Source: Akkermansia muciniphila (lineage in GTDB: Bacteria > Verrucomicrobiota > Verrucomicrobiia > Verrucomicrobiales > Akkermansiaceae). From it: 36,012 nt of DNA. Where the stretch lies: the NCBI GenBank assembly GCA_947624785.1, contig CANQLV010000018.1:1-36012 (forward strand). The letters run 5' to 3'. Of this stretch, positions 7,676 to 16,189 are shown one piece after another (position 1 is the first letter of the stretch; every line of letters starts with the position of its first letter). The notes beneath the pieces were generated by a model, which worked only from the letters and a program-made list of their open reading frames with translations, was not told where the DNA came from and did not search any database. The position numbers and the translations under genes are program-made.

Positions 7676-9340
7676 ATGGCGAAATCATTTTTACCCACCA
7701 TTTTCGAACATCCGTATGAAATCGACCCCAAATACGGAAAAAGCGTAGCGTACTTCTCCATGGAATACGCCATTGACAATTCATTCAAAATCTACTCCGG
7801 CGGCCTGGGCTACCTGTCCGGCTCCCACATGCGCAGCGCGCACGACCTGCGGCAGAACCTCGTAGGCGTCGGCATCCTGTGGAGCTACGGCTACTACAAC
7901 CAGATCCGGGCGGAAGACGGTTCCATGGCCACGCAGTACATGCGCAAGAATTACCCGTTCCTGGAAGACCACAACATCAAATTCCTCATTCACGTCTGCG
8001 GCGCGCCCGTCTGGGTGAAGGCCTACTTCCTGAATCCGGAAACCTTCGGCACCGCCCCCATGTTCTTCCTTTCCACGGACCTGGAGGAAAACGACGAGGA
8101 AAGCCGCAACATTTCCCGACGCCTGTACGACGCCAACGGCTTCACCCGCATCGCCCAGTACGTGCTGCTCGGCAAGGGCGGCGCCCGCCTCTTTGACGAG
8201 CTGGGCATTGAACCGGAAATCTACCACCTGAACGAAGCCCATGGCCTGGCCGCCGCCTTCCACGTGCTTGCCAAAACCGGCAGCGTGGAGGAAGTGCGCA
8301 AGCGCTTCGTCTTCACCACCCACACTCCGGAGGAAGCCGGCAATGAAAAGATGGACGTGAACACCATGAACACGTTCTCCTTCTTCGACGGGCTTTCCAT
8401 GGAACAGGTGCGCGCCGCCGTAGGCCTGACGGACAACACGTTCAACTACACGCTGGCCGCCCTGCGCCTCTCCCACATCGCCAACGGCGTCTCCAAGCTT
8501 CACGGCGAAGTTTCCCGCCAGATGTGGAAGGACTATGAAGGCGTGTGCCCCATCATCCACATCACGAACGCCCAGAACCAGAAATACTGGCAGGACCCGG
8601 AACTGGCGGAAGCCTTCCAGGCCCGCAACAAGGAGGCCTTCATCCGCCGCAAGCGCGCCCTGAAGAAAGCCCTCTTCCGCATGGTGGGCGAACAGACGGG
8701 CCGCGTCTTTGATCCGAACTGCCTCACCATCGTCTGGGCGCGCCGCTTTGCGGCCTACAAGCGTCCGGACCTGGTCACCGGCAATCCCACCATGTTTGAA
8801 CGCATGCTCCAGCGCACCAACTATCCGGTGCAATTCATCTGGGCCGGCAAGCCCTACCCGATGGACCACGGGGCCATTGAAATCTTCAACCGCCTGAACG
8901 ACATGACGGCCAAGTACCCCCGTTCCGCCGTACTCACCGGCTATGAACTGGGCCTGAGCCGCTACCTGAAAAACGGCTCCGACGTGTGGCTCAACAACCC
9001 CGTCGTCACCCGCGAAGCCTCCGGCACCTCCGGCATGTCCGCCGCCATGAACGGCTCCATCTCCGTCTCCACCAATGACGGCTGGATCTGTGAATTCGCC
9101 AAGGACGGGGAAAACTGCTTCGTCATTCCGGAAGCGGCGCCCCATCTCTCTCCGGAAGCCCGCGACCGCTCCGACCGCGACAACTTCTACAACATCCTGG
9201 ACGACAAGATTCTGCCGCTCTACTACGATCACAACGACAAGTGGATGGACATCGTCTTCAATGCGATGACGGACATCTACCCCGAATTCGACTCCGACCG
9301 CATGGCGGACCAGTACTACACGGAAATGTACAACAGCTAA
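7676..9340 (+). CDS. alpha-glucan phosphorylase-like GT35 protein lacking the PLP lysine
   Basis: The fold matches the compact alpha-glucan phosphorylase family (COG0058 type): SMEYAIDNSFKIYSGGLGYL near the N-terminus, HLNEAHG, FTTHTPEEAG, GVSKLHGEVSRQMW, ARRFAAYKRPDL, FIWAGKPYPMD and LNNPVVTREASGTSGM. In phosphorylases this last motif continues with the lysine that binds pyridoxal phosphate (GTSGMK or GTGNMK). Here codon 455 is TCC, a serine, followed by AAMNG. At 554 residues it is much shorter than classical GlgP (about 800). It may therefore not be a phosphorylase; it could be a synthase-like glycosyltransferase or a non-catalytic glycogen-binding protein. Cytosolic. A terminator follows at 9367. 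Confidence 0.85.
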   Translation: MAKSFLPTIFEHPYEIDPKYGKSVAYFSMEYAIDNSFKIYSGGLGYLSGSHMRSAHDLRQNLVGVGILWSYGYYNQIRAEDGSMATQYMRKNYPFLEDHNIKFLIHVCGAPVWVKAYFLNPETFGTAPMFFLSTDLEENDEESRNISRRLYDANGFTRIAQYVLLGKGGARLFDELGIEPEIYHLNEAHGLAAAFHVLAKTGSVEEVRKRFVFTTHTPEEAGNEKMDVNTMNTFSFFDGLSMEQVRAAVGLTDNTFNYTLAALRLSHIANGVSKLHGEVSRQMWKDYEGVCPIIHITNAQNQKYWQDPELAEAFQARNKEAFIRRKRALKKALFRMVGEQTGRVFDPNCLTIVWARRFAAYKRPDLVTGNPTMFERMLQRTNYPVQFIWAGKPYPMDHGAIEIFNRLNDMTAKYPRSAVLTGYELGLSRYLKNGSDVWLNNPVVTREASGTSGMSAAMNGSISVSTNDGWICEFAKDGENCFVIPEAAPHLSPEARDRSDRDNFYNILDDKILPLYYDHNDKWMDIVFNAMTDIYPEFDSDRMADQYYTEMYNS

Positions 9341-9366
9341 GGAAAACTCTTTTCCCGCTTTCACGC

Positions 9367-9406
9367 AACGGCCGTCCTTCCCCGTGGAAAGGCGGCCGTT
9401 CCTTTT
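9367..9406 (+). terminator. intrinsic terminator after the phosphorylase-like gene
   Basis: AACGGCCG (9367-9374) pairs with CGGCCGTT (9393-9400), extended by CCTT/AAGG with a bulge, followed by CCTTTT. Confidence 0.7.
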
Positions 9407-9466
9407 CAAGCCTGTTTCAAAAATCCATGAACTGGAGTTGGGCAGTCCTCAAAAAAGACCGGGGGG

Positions 9467-10273
9467 CTATTTGGCCTCCCCTTCTTCGCCGCCGGCGTCA
9501 GCCGCGGCCTTGTCCGCGGGCCGCTTGCGGCGGTGCGCAAAAACGTTCTCCTGCTGCCATACGCGGGAAAAGGCGGACGTGATGAGGCCCGTGGAAATGG
9601 CGATGATGGACACGGCAATAAACATGATCACCCCGGTAAAAATGCGCCCCATGGGAGTAATAGGTACCAAGTCTCCGTACCCTACCGTGCTCAGGGTCTC
9701 CACGGCAAACCAGAGGGCGTCAAAAAAGGAACGGAACTTCTCCGGCTGGGCTTCATGCTCCGCAATGTAAATGCCGAGAGATGTAACGTACAGCATGAAC
9801 AGGATCACGGAGAAGAACAGGAAAAACTCATCCCGGATCAGGTAAAAGGCCTTTTTAAAACTGGCCGCGGTTTCATTAAACCGGGCCAGCTTGAAAATGG
9901 CCAGCACGCGGACAATCCGCAGGGAATAAAGAACCTGCCAGTCCAACCCGAAAAACATGCCCAGGAACGGCACGCAGACGATGAAATCCAGAATGCCCAT
10001 GCCGCTGAAGATATAAGCCTTCCGCGGCTTGGCGCACAGCACCCGCAGGATGTACTCAAACACGAAAAAATAGCTGATCCAGTAATTCACCTTGGCCGCA
10101 ATGCGGCCTACCAGCGGGTGAACGTCCGGAATGGCATTCAGCGTGTACAGCATGAACCATACCAGAATCAGCACCCTGACGACGTTCTCCCAGGGACCGA
10201 AATTGGCTGCGCCTTGCTTGGTGCGGGTAATCAGGGGCATGGCGGGAATCAGGGATGAAGGGCGGCTTTCCAT
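9467..10273 (-). CDS. voltage-gated-type potassium channel (ion transporter family)
   Basis: An inner-membrane six-helix cation channel subunit. Hydrophobic helices are visible from about residue 28 onward. An S4-like segment LRIVRVLAIFKLARF carries spaced basic residues. The pore loop has TVGYGD, the potassium selectivity filter, followed by a final helix and a charged cytoplasmic tail rich in K, A, D and E. No RCK domain is attached. The start at 10273 overlaps the upstream ArsC-like gene by 25 bp; an internal ATG at 10240 would leave an 8-bp gap and is a real alternative. The two genes form a likely operon. Confidence 0.88.
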   Translation of the reverse strand: MESRPSSLIPAMPLITRTKQGAANFGPWENVVRVLILVWFMLYTLNAIPDVHPLVGRIAAKVNYWISYFFVFEYILRVLCAKPRKAYIFSGMGILDFIVCVPFLGMFFGLDWQVLYSLRIVRVLAIFKLARFNETAASFKKAFYLIRDEFFLFFSVILFMLYVTSLGIYIAEHEAQPEKFRSFFDALWFAVETLSTVGYGDLVPITPMGRIFTGVIMFIAVSIIAISTGLITSAFSRVWQQENVFAHRRKRPADKAAADAGGEEGEAK

Positions 10274-10608
10274 TCGTCAGCCTTGAAGCCGACGCATATC
10301 CTCCCGTTGGTGATTAAAATGGGGCGTTTGACCAGCATGCCGTTGGTAGCCAGCAGGGCCGCCTGGTCCTCCAGGCTCATGCCGGGAAGCCTGTCTTTCA
10401 AATTCATGCTCTTGTACAGCAGGCCGCTGGTATTGAAAAACCTCTTGGGCGGCAAGCCGCTCTCTTCAATCCAGGTCCGGAGCTCCTCCTCCGTGGGGTT
10501 CTGCTCCACAATGTGGCGGTCCTCATAGGAAACGCCCTGTTCATCAAGCCATTTTTTGGCTTTCTGGCAAGTCGTGCACTTGGGATATTCAATAAACAAG
10601 GAAGACAT
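10249..10608 (-). CDS. ArsC/Spx-family thioredoxin-fold protein, 119 aa
   Basis: A thioredoxin-like ArsC/Spx/MgsR-family protein: YPKCTTCQKAKKWL gives a CxxC at C10/C13, followed by the family pattern with RFFNTSG, LLATNGMLVKRPILI and VGFKADEW. It may be a redox-active reductase or a Spx-type RNA polymerase-binding regulator. The CxxC favours the Spx/MgsR branch over the single-cysteine plasmid ArsC enzymes. No arsenic genes are nearby. Its 3' end overlaps or abuts the potassium channel gene. Confidence 0.85.
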   Translation of the reverse strand: MSSLFIEYPKCTTCQKAKKWLDEQGVSYEDRHIVEQNPTEEELRTWIEESGLPPKRFFNTSGLLYKSMNLKDRLPGMSLEDQAALLATNGMLVKRPILITNGRICVGFKADEWKAALHP

Positions 10609-10779
10609 ACCTGCACGCTAGCCCCGTAAACACACCGGGTCAAGCGGCCAGCACAGCCATCCTGCCGTCATGACTTGATTGGAACACGCCGAGCGCATCC
10701 GCCGCAAAAATGGCGTACCCTGAAAGAGGAACCGGAATGCGTGCAGGCGCAGCGGAAAGCCGCCAGGCACGCCGGAACG

Positions 10780-12186
10780 TCAGAGCACCATGGCGCTTCC
10801 CAGTTGCGCGATGGAAACGGGATTGGGCTGCCGCTCCCTGAGCGCCTCCGCCAGAGCCAGGGAAGCTTTCTCCTCCCCGTGCGCCAGAATGATGTTCCTT
10901 TTGAGCCCACCGGTCTTGTCAAAATACTCCAGCAACTCTCCATGGTCCGCATGCCCGGAGAAGGAATCCATCTCCCGTATCCTGGCCCGGACGGTGTACT
11001 GCTTGCCCAGGATGGGAACCTCCTTCCACCCGTCCATGATCTTGCGGCCCAGCGTATGTTCCGCACAATAGCCCACAAAAAGGACCGTATTCTTCGGGTT
11101 GCCGATGTTGTTTGCCAAGTGGTGGAGGATGCGCCCGGCTTCACACATGCCGGAGGCGGAAATAATGATAGCCTGCCCGTTCATCTTGTTCAGCTCCTGG
11201 GATTCCCCTACGGAACGGATAAGCCGCAGCTGTTCAAAACAGAACGGATCCTTTTCCCGGAACAGGAAATCGTACACCTCCTTGTTGAAGCACTCCGGAT
11301 GAATGCGGAATATCTCCGTGGCGCCCACGGCCATGGGGCTGTCCACATACACGGGCAGCAAAGGCAGCGAGCCTTCATGATAGGCCCTGTTCAGCAGGTA
11401 GAGAAGCTGCTGGGTGCGTTCCACGGCAAAAGCCGGAATATAAACGCGGCCGCCCAGCGCCAGAGCCTCCTTGATCGCCCGACAAAACGTCTCGTCATCA
11501 CGGGAGGGAGCCTCATGGAAACGTCCGCCATAGGTGCTCTCCATCAGCAAAATGTCCACATCCGGAACAGGCACGGGGTCACGGAGGAGTTCATTATCCC
11601 CCCGCCCCACGTCCCCGGAAAACAGGAAGCGCTTCTTCCGTCCGTCTTCCCGGTCCTCAATATCCAGGCACACCTGCGCGGCCCCCAGGATATGGCCCGC
11701 ATCATAAAACGTGAGCGTCACGCCCGGAACGACGGGAATGGGCCGATCATACCCGATATTCACGAACTGGCGCATGCACCGTTCCGCGTCCTGCTCGGAA
11801 TAAGTGGGGTAAACGTCCGGCTGATGAATGCCCCGGCGCTTGTTCATCTTATTGATGAATGCGCAATCGTGCTCCTGGATGCGGGCGGCGTCCGCCAGCA
11901 TGAGCTGGCAGAGGTCCCGGGTCGCAAACGTACTGTAAATATTCCCCTGAAACCCCTGCTTCACCAAATTGGGAAGGTTGCCGGAATGGTCGATGTGCGC
12001 GTGGGAAAGAACAACCGCATCCACATCCGCCGGAGAAAAATAGGGAAAATCCTTGTTGATGTGCCAGGCCTCCTCACGTCGCCCCTGGTACATGCCGCAA
12101 TCCAGAAGAATCCTGCTCCCGTTCACCTCCAGCAAATGCTGGGACCCCGTCGTCGTACCCGCCGCGCCGCAAAAATGAATTTTCAT
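10780..12186 (-). CDS. MBL-fold/beta-CASP ribonuclease-like hydrolase, 468 aa
   Basis: A metallo-beta-lactamase fold RNA-processing nuclease of the CPSF73/YSH1-like type (COG1236). Starting at 12186 (MKIHFCGAAG) it shows the dinuclear metal motif HAHIDHSG (HxHxDH), FSGDVG, a beta-CASP insertion with YIPAFAVERTQ and VDSPMA, SASGMCEAGRI, and C-terminal FSGHADHGELL. These fit a cytoplasmic enzyme that cleaves RNA. The frame extends 20 codons upstream to 12246, but that part lacks family sequence. A structured RNA region lies directly upstream (12250-12440), so this gene may carry a regulated leader. Confidence 0.9.
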   Translation of the reverse strand: MKIHFCGAAGTTTGSQHLLEVNGSRILLDCGMYQGRREEAWHINKDFPYFSPADVDAVVLSHAHIDHSGNLPNLVKQGFQGNIYSTFATRDLCQLMLADAARIQEHDCAFINKMNKRRGIHQPDVYPTYSEQDAERCMRQFVNIGYDRPIPVVPGVTLTFYDAGHILGAAQVCLDIEDREDGRKKRFLFSGDVGRGDNELLRDPVPVPDVDILLMESTYGGRFHEAPSRDDETFCRAIKEALALGGRVYIPAFAVERTQQLLYLLNRAYHEGSLPLLPVYVDSPMAVGATEIFRIHPECFNKEVYDFLFREKDPFCFEQLRLIRSVGESQELNKMNGQAIIISASGMCEAGRILHHLANNIGNPKNTVLFVGYCAEHTLGRKIMDGWKEVPILGKQYTVRARIREMDSFSGHADHGELLEYFDKTGGLKRNIILAHGEEKASLALAEALRERQPNPVSIAQLGSAMVL

Positions 12187-12249
12187 TAATACATGTGTAC
12201 AACAAACCCCCGGCCAACGCAAGAAATCAGTGCCTGAAGCTTGCAATTC

Positions 12250-12440
12250 AAGGGAGTTAACCGTTCAGTCCGTGAGCTAGCCCCTTTACTTCCCCCATGA
12301 TGGGCCATGCCTATGAAGACTAGGCGGTTTTCTCCCTTAATGACCGTCTTCCGTTCAAGCGTAAAGATATTGTCCTTCCTATCTTCCGGCGCCATGCTAC
12401 TGGAACAGGAACCTCCTAGTCCTTGTAAAAAATCTTCCCG
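12250..12440 (-). ncRNA. candidate structured RNA or 5' leader upstream of the beta-CASP gene
   Basis: No convincing protein is coded here. On the minus strand, 12338-12325 pairs with 12263-12250 as a 7+5-bp helix (AAGGGAG and AACCG) split by a symmetric 2x2 internal loop. Inside are a hairpin GCCTA/TAGGC (12309-12325) and a small CCCA/TGGG hairpin (12294-12304). On the 5' side AAGATA/TATCTT forms another hairpin. It lies between the tatA terminator and the beta-CASP ATG, so it needs its own promoter. It could be a small RNA or a cis-regulatory leader. I find no SRP, RNase P, tmRNA or common riboswitch consensus. Confidence 0.4.
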
Positions 12441-12473
12441 CACGCTTCCTGCGCCCCCCTACCATCCAGGCAC

Positions 12474-12502
12474 AAAAAAGGGCGGGAGTTCCCGCCCTTT
12501 TC
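12474..12502 (-). terminator. tatA terminator
   Basis: GGGCGGG (12480-12486) pairs with CCCGCCC (12491-12497) around AGTT. On the minus strand it is followed by six Ts. It also has Ts on the plus side, but no plus-strand gene ends here. Confidence 0.85.
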
Positions 12503-12526
12503 CTTCTGCCGTCAGGCAGTAAAAAC

Positions 12527-12826
12527 TTACTTGCTCTCTTCCTTGGTTTCCACCGGCTTCTCCGCTTCCACGTCAATGGGCTGGGAAAGCTCGGGAGAGG
12601 GGCGGGACTCCGGCTTGGAGGCGGGAGCATCGCTCATGGTTTCCTTCTCCGTCTTCAACAGCTCCTCTTCAAACTCGGACTTGGCCTTCTTGAACTCTCC
12701 CAGGCTCTTGCCCAGGCCGCGGGCGAATTCCGGGAGTTTCTTAGCGCCGAACAGCAGGAAGACAATCACCAGAATGGCGATAATCTCCGGCGTTCCCAGT
12801 CCAAAAATAGCTAACGTGTTCATCAT
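12527..12826 (-). CDS. tatA: Sec-independent translocase subunit TatA/TatE
   Basis: A pore-forming subunit of the twin-arginine pathway, which exports folded proteins. The N-terminus [35 protein letters not shown] shows in order the short polar lead, the single membrane helix (about 11-26), the FGxxKLPE hinge and the amphipathic helix. This is followed by an acidic, disordered tail (to 99 aa). It starts at 12826 (or at the adjacent ATG 12823). No tatC is adjacent. A strong terminator follows at 12474-12502. Confidence 0.93.
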   Translation of the reverse strand: MMNTLAIFGLGTPEIIAILVIVFLLFGAKKLPEFARGLGKSLGEFKKAKSEFEEELLKTEKETMSDAPASKPESRPSPELSQPIDVEAEKPVETKEESK

Positions 12827-12883
12827 GGAGTGCTACGGTCTTTTTAACAGATTTTTTTCATGCCGGATACCTCATAATACGCT

Positions 12884-14311
12884 TCATGCGTCATCAGAGG
12901 ATTGCTGTTCCTGTTTTTGCTGCTCCGCAAGCCTTCTGACGGCAAAACGGTGGAAACGCCAAACGACCAGGAAGATCACCAGGGAAAGCGCCGCCATGCT
13001 GCCCCACAGCAGCCAGAACGCGGCGGAAGCCGCCCCTTCATCCCCCAATTCTCCGGCCTGGTTCCAATAATAATAGGACAGCACCGGATTCCAGGACATG
13101 GTACTGCCCGGCAGAAGATGGAGGCGCGCCATGCGGTTCATGGCCGGCAGATAAGCCGCCTGGGCGGATGCTTTCATCAGAGAATCCCCCTGCGCATCAT
13201 CACCCCGCGTATAATACACCTGGGCCAGCATGTACATGGCCTTGGGGTCCCCCGTTGCGTCTGCCGCGCGCCGCAGCAGCCTGTAGGCTTCATCCGCATC
13301 CAGTTCCCCTCCCTTCCCGTTCTGGAGCAATTCCGCGGCCTTCAGGGCGGCAGGGGGGTAACCGATGGCGGCGGCTTCACGGTACAGGGCCAGCGCACGC
13401 GCCGCCTGTTCTCCGGAAGGAGAGCCTTCCATCAGCATGTCCGCCAGGGCAGCCATGCTGTACGGATCCTTCCATTCCGCGCCTTTTTCAAACCAGTTGA
13501 GGGCTTTTTCCCGGTCAGGGGGCATATACTTGCCGTCCCGGTACATCATGCCCAGTTCCATTACGGCACCCAGATCCTTCCGTCCGGCCGCCTTTTCAAA
13601 CCATTCCACGGCCTTGGCCGCATCCTGCGGGACGCCCAGGCCATCCCGGTACTTGAACGCCAGAAGCCCCTGTGCCGTCAGGTTGCCGCTTTCCGCCGCA
13701 TGAAGGAGGTACGGAACCGACTTTTCCGGAGAGCTGTCCGGAACCAGCTTCCGTTCATAAACAAGGGCCGCCCACAACGCCGCCTTGGAATCGCCGGCGT
13801 CAGCCTCTTTCCTCCATGTTTGGAGGGCTTTTTTATAATAGCGGGCCGCCATTTCCTCATTCTTCGGACCGCCTGTTCCCTTGGAAGCCATTACAGCCAC
13901 CTGGTACTGGGCCGCGGCATTGCCGCTGTCAGCGGCGCGGGCAAACCAGTACCGGGCCTTTTCAAGATTCCTGGGGTACAGGCGGCTGCCTGTATAAAAC
14001 AGCTTGCCCAAATCCAGCATGGAATCCACGTCCCCGCCATTGGCCTCCTTCTCCGCCAGGGAAACGTATTCAGACATCCATTTGGACGTCTCCGAGGCAT
14101 TCCCCTCCACATCATAATGCACTGCCAGTTCCCGGGCGGCAGCTTTATCCCCGTTATGGGCTTTCTCCTGAAGACTGGACAGGTACGTCCCAAAATCCCC
14201 CTCACCGGCAGGAGCCGGGGAGGGAACATCCTGAGACGCATGAAGCGGAGGCTGAACGAGGCACAGCCCACACAATCCGGCAAGGAGCCACCATTTGCAC
14301 TGCTTCTTCAT
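12884..14311 (-). CDS. exported Sel1-like repeat protein with C-terminal membrane helix
   Basis: A signal peptide (MKKQCKWWLLAGLCGLCLVQ, then a cut near HAS) is followed by about ten helical Sel1/TPR-like repeats (patterns such as A-x-x-W-F-x-K-A-A and A-x-x-x-L-G-x-x-Y-x-x-G). A single hydrophobic helix lies near the end (FWLLWGSMAALSLVIFLVVW) with a basic tail. It probably sits in the envelope as a protein-interaction scaffold; partners are unknown. I chose the ATG at 14311 for the signal-peptide start; 14326 is also possible. It follows the pseudouridine synthase gene by 18 bp, so the two are probably co-transcribed. Confidence 0.85.
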   Translation of the reverse strand: MKKQCKWWLLAGLCGLCLVQPPLHASQDVPSPAPAGEGDFGTYLSSLQEKAHNGDKAAARELAVHYDVEGNASETSKWMSEYVSLAEKEANGGDVDSMLDLGKLFYTGSRLYPRNLEKARYWFARAADSGNAAAQYQVAVMASKGTGGPKNEEMAARYYKKALQTWRKEADAGDSKAALWAALVYERKLVPDSSPEKSVPYLLHAAESGNLTAQGLLAFKYRDGLGVPQDAAKAVEWFEKAAGRKDLGAVMELGMMYRDGKYMPPDREKALNWFEKGAEWKDPYSMAALADMLMEGSPSGEQAARALALYREAAAIGYPPAALKAAELLQNGKGGELDADEAYRLLRRAADATGDPKAMYMLAQVYYTRGDDAQGDSLMKASAQAAYLPAMNRMARLHLLPGSTMSWNPVLSYYYWNQAGELGDEGAASAAFWLLWGSMAALSLVIFLVVWRFHRFAVRRLAEQQKQEQQSSDDA

Positions 14312-14329
14312 ACCGGAACAAGTCAATCA

Positions 14330-15982
14330 TTAACGGCCCCTGTTTCCGCGGGAGAAACCGCCGGAAGATCTGCCGCCAAAGCCCGGTTTGCGAAAACCGC
14401 CTTCACGACGCTGGAAGCCTCCCTCGCGGCGGTCTCCTCCGAAACCGCCTTCGCGGCGTTTGAAACCTCCTTCACGGCGGTCACCCCCAAAACCTCCTTC
14501 ACGGCGCTGGAAGCCTCCTTCGCGGCGGTCTCCGCCAAAGCCTCCCTCTCGACGCTGAAAACCTCCCTCGCGGCGGTCTCCGCCAAATCCGCCTTCACGG
14601 CGCTGGAAGCCTCCTTCGCGGCGGTCTCCGCCAAATCCTCCCTCTCGACGCTGAAAACCTCCTTCACGGCGGTCTCCACCAAAGCCGCCTTCACGGCGTT
14701 TGAATCCTCCTTCACGACGGTCTCCACCAAATCCTCCCTCTCGGCGCTGGAAGCCTCCCTCTCGGCGGTCCCCTCTGAATCCTCCTTCACGGCGCTGGAA
14801 GCCTCCCTCTCGGCGGTCTCCTCCGAAACCGCCTTCGCGGCGTTTGAATCCTCCTTCACGACGGTCTCCACCAAATCCTCCCTCTCGGCGGTCTCCTCTG
14901 AAACCTCCTTCACGACGCTGGAATCCTCCCTCACGGCGACTGCCACCGAAGCCGCCTTCACGGCGCTGGAAACCGCCTTCGCGACGTCCACGGAAACCAT
15001 CTTCCCGGCGTTCGCGGAAACGGAATCCGGAATCATCCCGAAGGTCTTCACCCTCCTTGATTTCATCCTCGTCCTCCGTATCCGCAAAGCGGGTTTTCAT
15101 TTCCGGAGTAGGTTCATAAGAATCCCCAGCCTCAAAATCTTCCGGATTAAATACATAACCTTCATCGGAACCAGTGTCCTTCCCGCTCTGTTCGCCCTTG
15201 GCGGGAGTCCCGGCTACAAGCTGGGAAGCGCCCAGATACTTGCGCTGGCGGGGAGGATTCTTCAGCAGCAGGGCTACGTCCGCATCATCCAGGAATCTCC
15301 AGCTTCCGGGTTCCAGATCGCCCCCCCACAGGGAACCGATGCGCACGCGCACCAGCTTGCGGACACGGAGGCCCAGGCATTGGAACATCTGGCGCACCTG
15401 GCGTTTCAACCCCTGTTCCAGAACAATGCAGGCGCGGCGCGCGGAAGCGCGGCAGACGTACTTGGCCTTGGCATTGCCTTCCGGGATGCGGACTCCGCGC
15501 AAAAACTGCATCAGCACGGAATTGTCAAAATTCTGATCTACCGTCACCCAGTATTCCTTTTCAATCCCGCCGGTGGGGTGGGAAAGGGTCTGGGTCAGCT
15601 CCCCTTTGTTCGTCATGATCAGGAGGCCTTCGGAATCCGCATCCAGCCGTCCCACATAATTCAGATGGCGCAGACGCGGCGGCAGCAGGTCGTAAACAGT
15701 GCCTATGGCCCCCTGGGCTTCACGGCTGCATACGTACCCGCGCGGCTTGTTCAGCAACACTACGACTTCTTCCATGGGGGTCATGTGGCGACCGTCCACC
15801 TTCACGAAATCCTTCTCCGTCACCCTCATTCCGGGCGTATCAATAACCTTCCCGTTCACTTCCACACGTCCTTCCTCAATCAGTCTGTCAGCCACCCGGC
15901 GGGAATCAATGCCGCAGGATGCAAGGAATTTATTAATGCGGATACCTCCGTTTTCTTCGGAGCCATGTTGTTCTTCACTCAT
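14330..15982 (-). CDS. RluB/RsuA-family pseudouridine synthase with long RREGGF-repeat tail
   Basis: Makes pseudouridine in rRNA (RsuA/RluB/E/F family). An S4 RNA-binding domain covers about 14-60 (RINKFLASCGIDSRR), and the catalytic domain carries GRLDADSEGLL with the active-site Asp, then LKRQVRQMF. The catalytic core ends near residue 260. An acidic linker leads to a disordered tail (about residues 323-529) made of some 25 copies of RREGGF separated alternately by Q/K and GGD or RGD. The tail resembles RGG-type RNA-binding tails. 550 residues is about double the usual length. The exact rRNA target (RluB-like or other) cannot be told here. Confidence 0.88.
   Translation of the reverse strand: MSEEQHGSEENGGIRINKFLASCGIDSRRVADRLIEEGRVEVNGKVIDTPGMRVTEKDFVKVDGRHMTPMEEVVVLLNKPRGYVCSREAQGAIGTVYDLLPPRLRHLNYVGRLDADSEGLLIMTNKGELTQTLSHPTGGIEKEYWVTVDQNFDNSVLMQFLRGVRIPEGNAKAKYVCRASARRACIVLEQGLKRQVRQMFQCLGLRVRKLVRVRIGSLWGGDLEPGSWRFLDDADVALLLKNPPRQRKYLGASQLVAGTPAKGEQSGKDTGSDEGYVFNPEDFEAGDSYEPTPEMKTRFADTEDEDEIKEGEDLRDDSGFRFRERREDGFRGRREGGFQRREGGFGGSRREGGFQRREGGFRGDRREGGFGGDRREGGFKRREGGFGGDRREGGFQRREGGFRGDRREGGFQRREGGFGGDRREGGFKRREGGFGGDRREGGFQRREGGFGGDRREGGFQRREGGFGGDRREGGFQRREGGFGGDRREGGFQRREGGFGGDRREGGFKRREGGFGGDRREGGFQRREGGFRKPGFGGRSSGGFSRGNRGR
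14396..15012 (-). repeat. tandem repeat encoding (RREGGF-Q/K-RREGGF-GGD) tail
   Basis: About 615 bp of in-frame repeats with a 48-bp (16-codon) period, each unit coding two RREGGF motifs. I count 25 RREGGF motifs plus one RREDGF. The units are near-identical at DNA level, so copy number may vary between strains. The repeat keeps the opposite strand open too, producing a very long false frame. Confidence 0.9.
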
Positions 15983-16081
15983 ATTGGTATAATGTCCGCT
16001 ATCTCAGCGGATGGTTTTGTATTGTTTGTATTACGGCAATTCTCGCGCCCCAAAAAGAGGGAAAGCCTTCTTTGCCGGAAG

Positions 16082-16118
16082 AAAAAAGCCTCTCGGTTCA
16101 TAGACATCCGAGAGGCTT
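16082..16118 (-). terminator. terminator after the small basic protein gene
   Basis: AAGCCTCTCGG (16086-16096) pairs with CCGAGAGGCTT (16108-16118). On the minus strand it is followed by TTTTTT. It lies 72 bp after the 16190 stop. Confidence 0.85.
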
Positions 16119-16189
16119 CCTGTATTAGGAAAATGACTTGCCGTGCATGACTCCGCCGGGAAACTCTCCGGAGGGGGATAAAAGCAGGC

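Noticed and set aside
7781..9409. 542-codon minus-strand frame over the phosphorylase-like gene
   Set aside because: Antisense shadow; composition rich in V, G, A, H and D with no family features.
12186..12443. 85-codon minus-strand frame upstream of the beta-CASP gene
   Set aside because: Low-complexity peptide with no domain; the base pairing fits RNA structure better.
14396..15012. CRISPR-like array
   Set aside because: Repeats are contiguous and in frame with a protein, with no unique spacers of constant length.
12902..16150. Very long plus-strand open frame (1082 codons)
   Set aside because: It runs antisense to the Sel1-repeat gene and the pseudouridine synthase. It stays open because the RREGGF repeat has a period divisible by three and lacks stops on both strands; the peptide is a low-complexity artefact.
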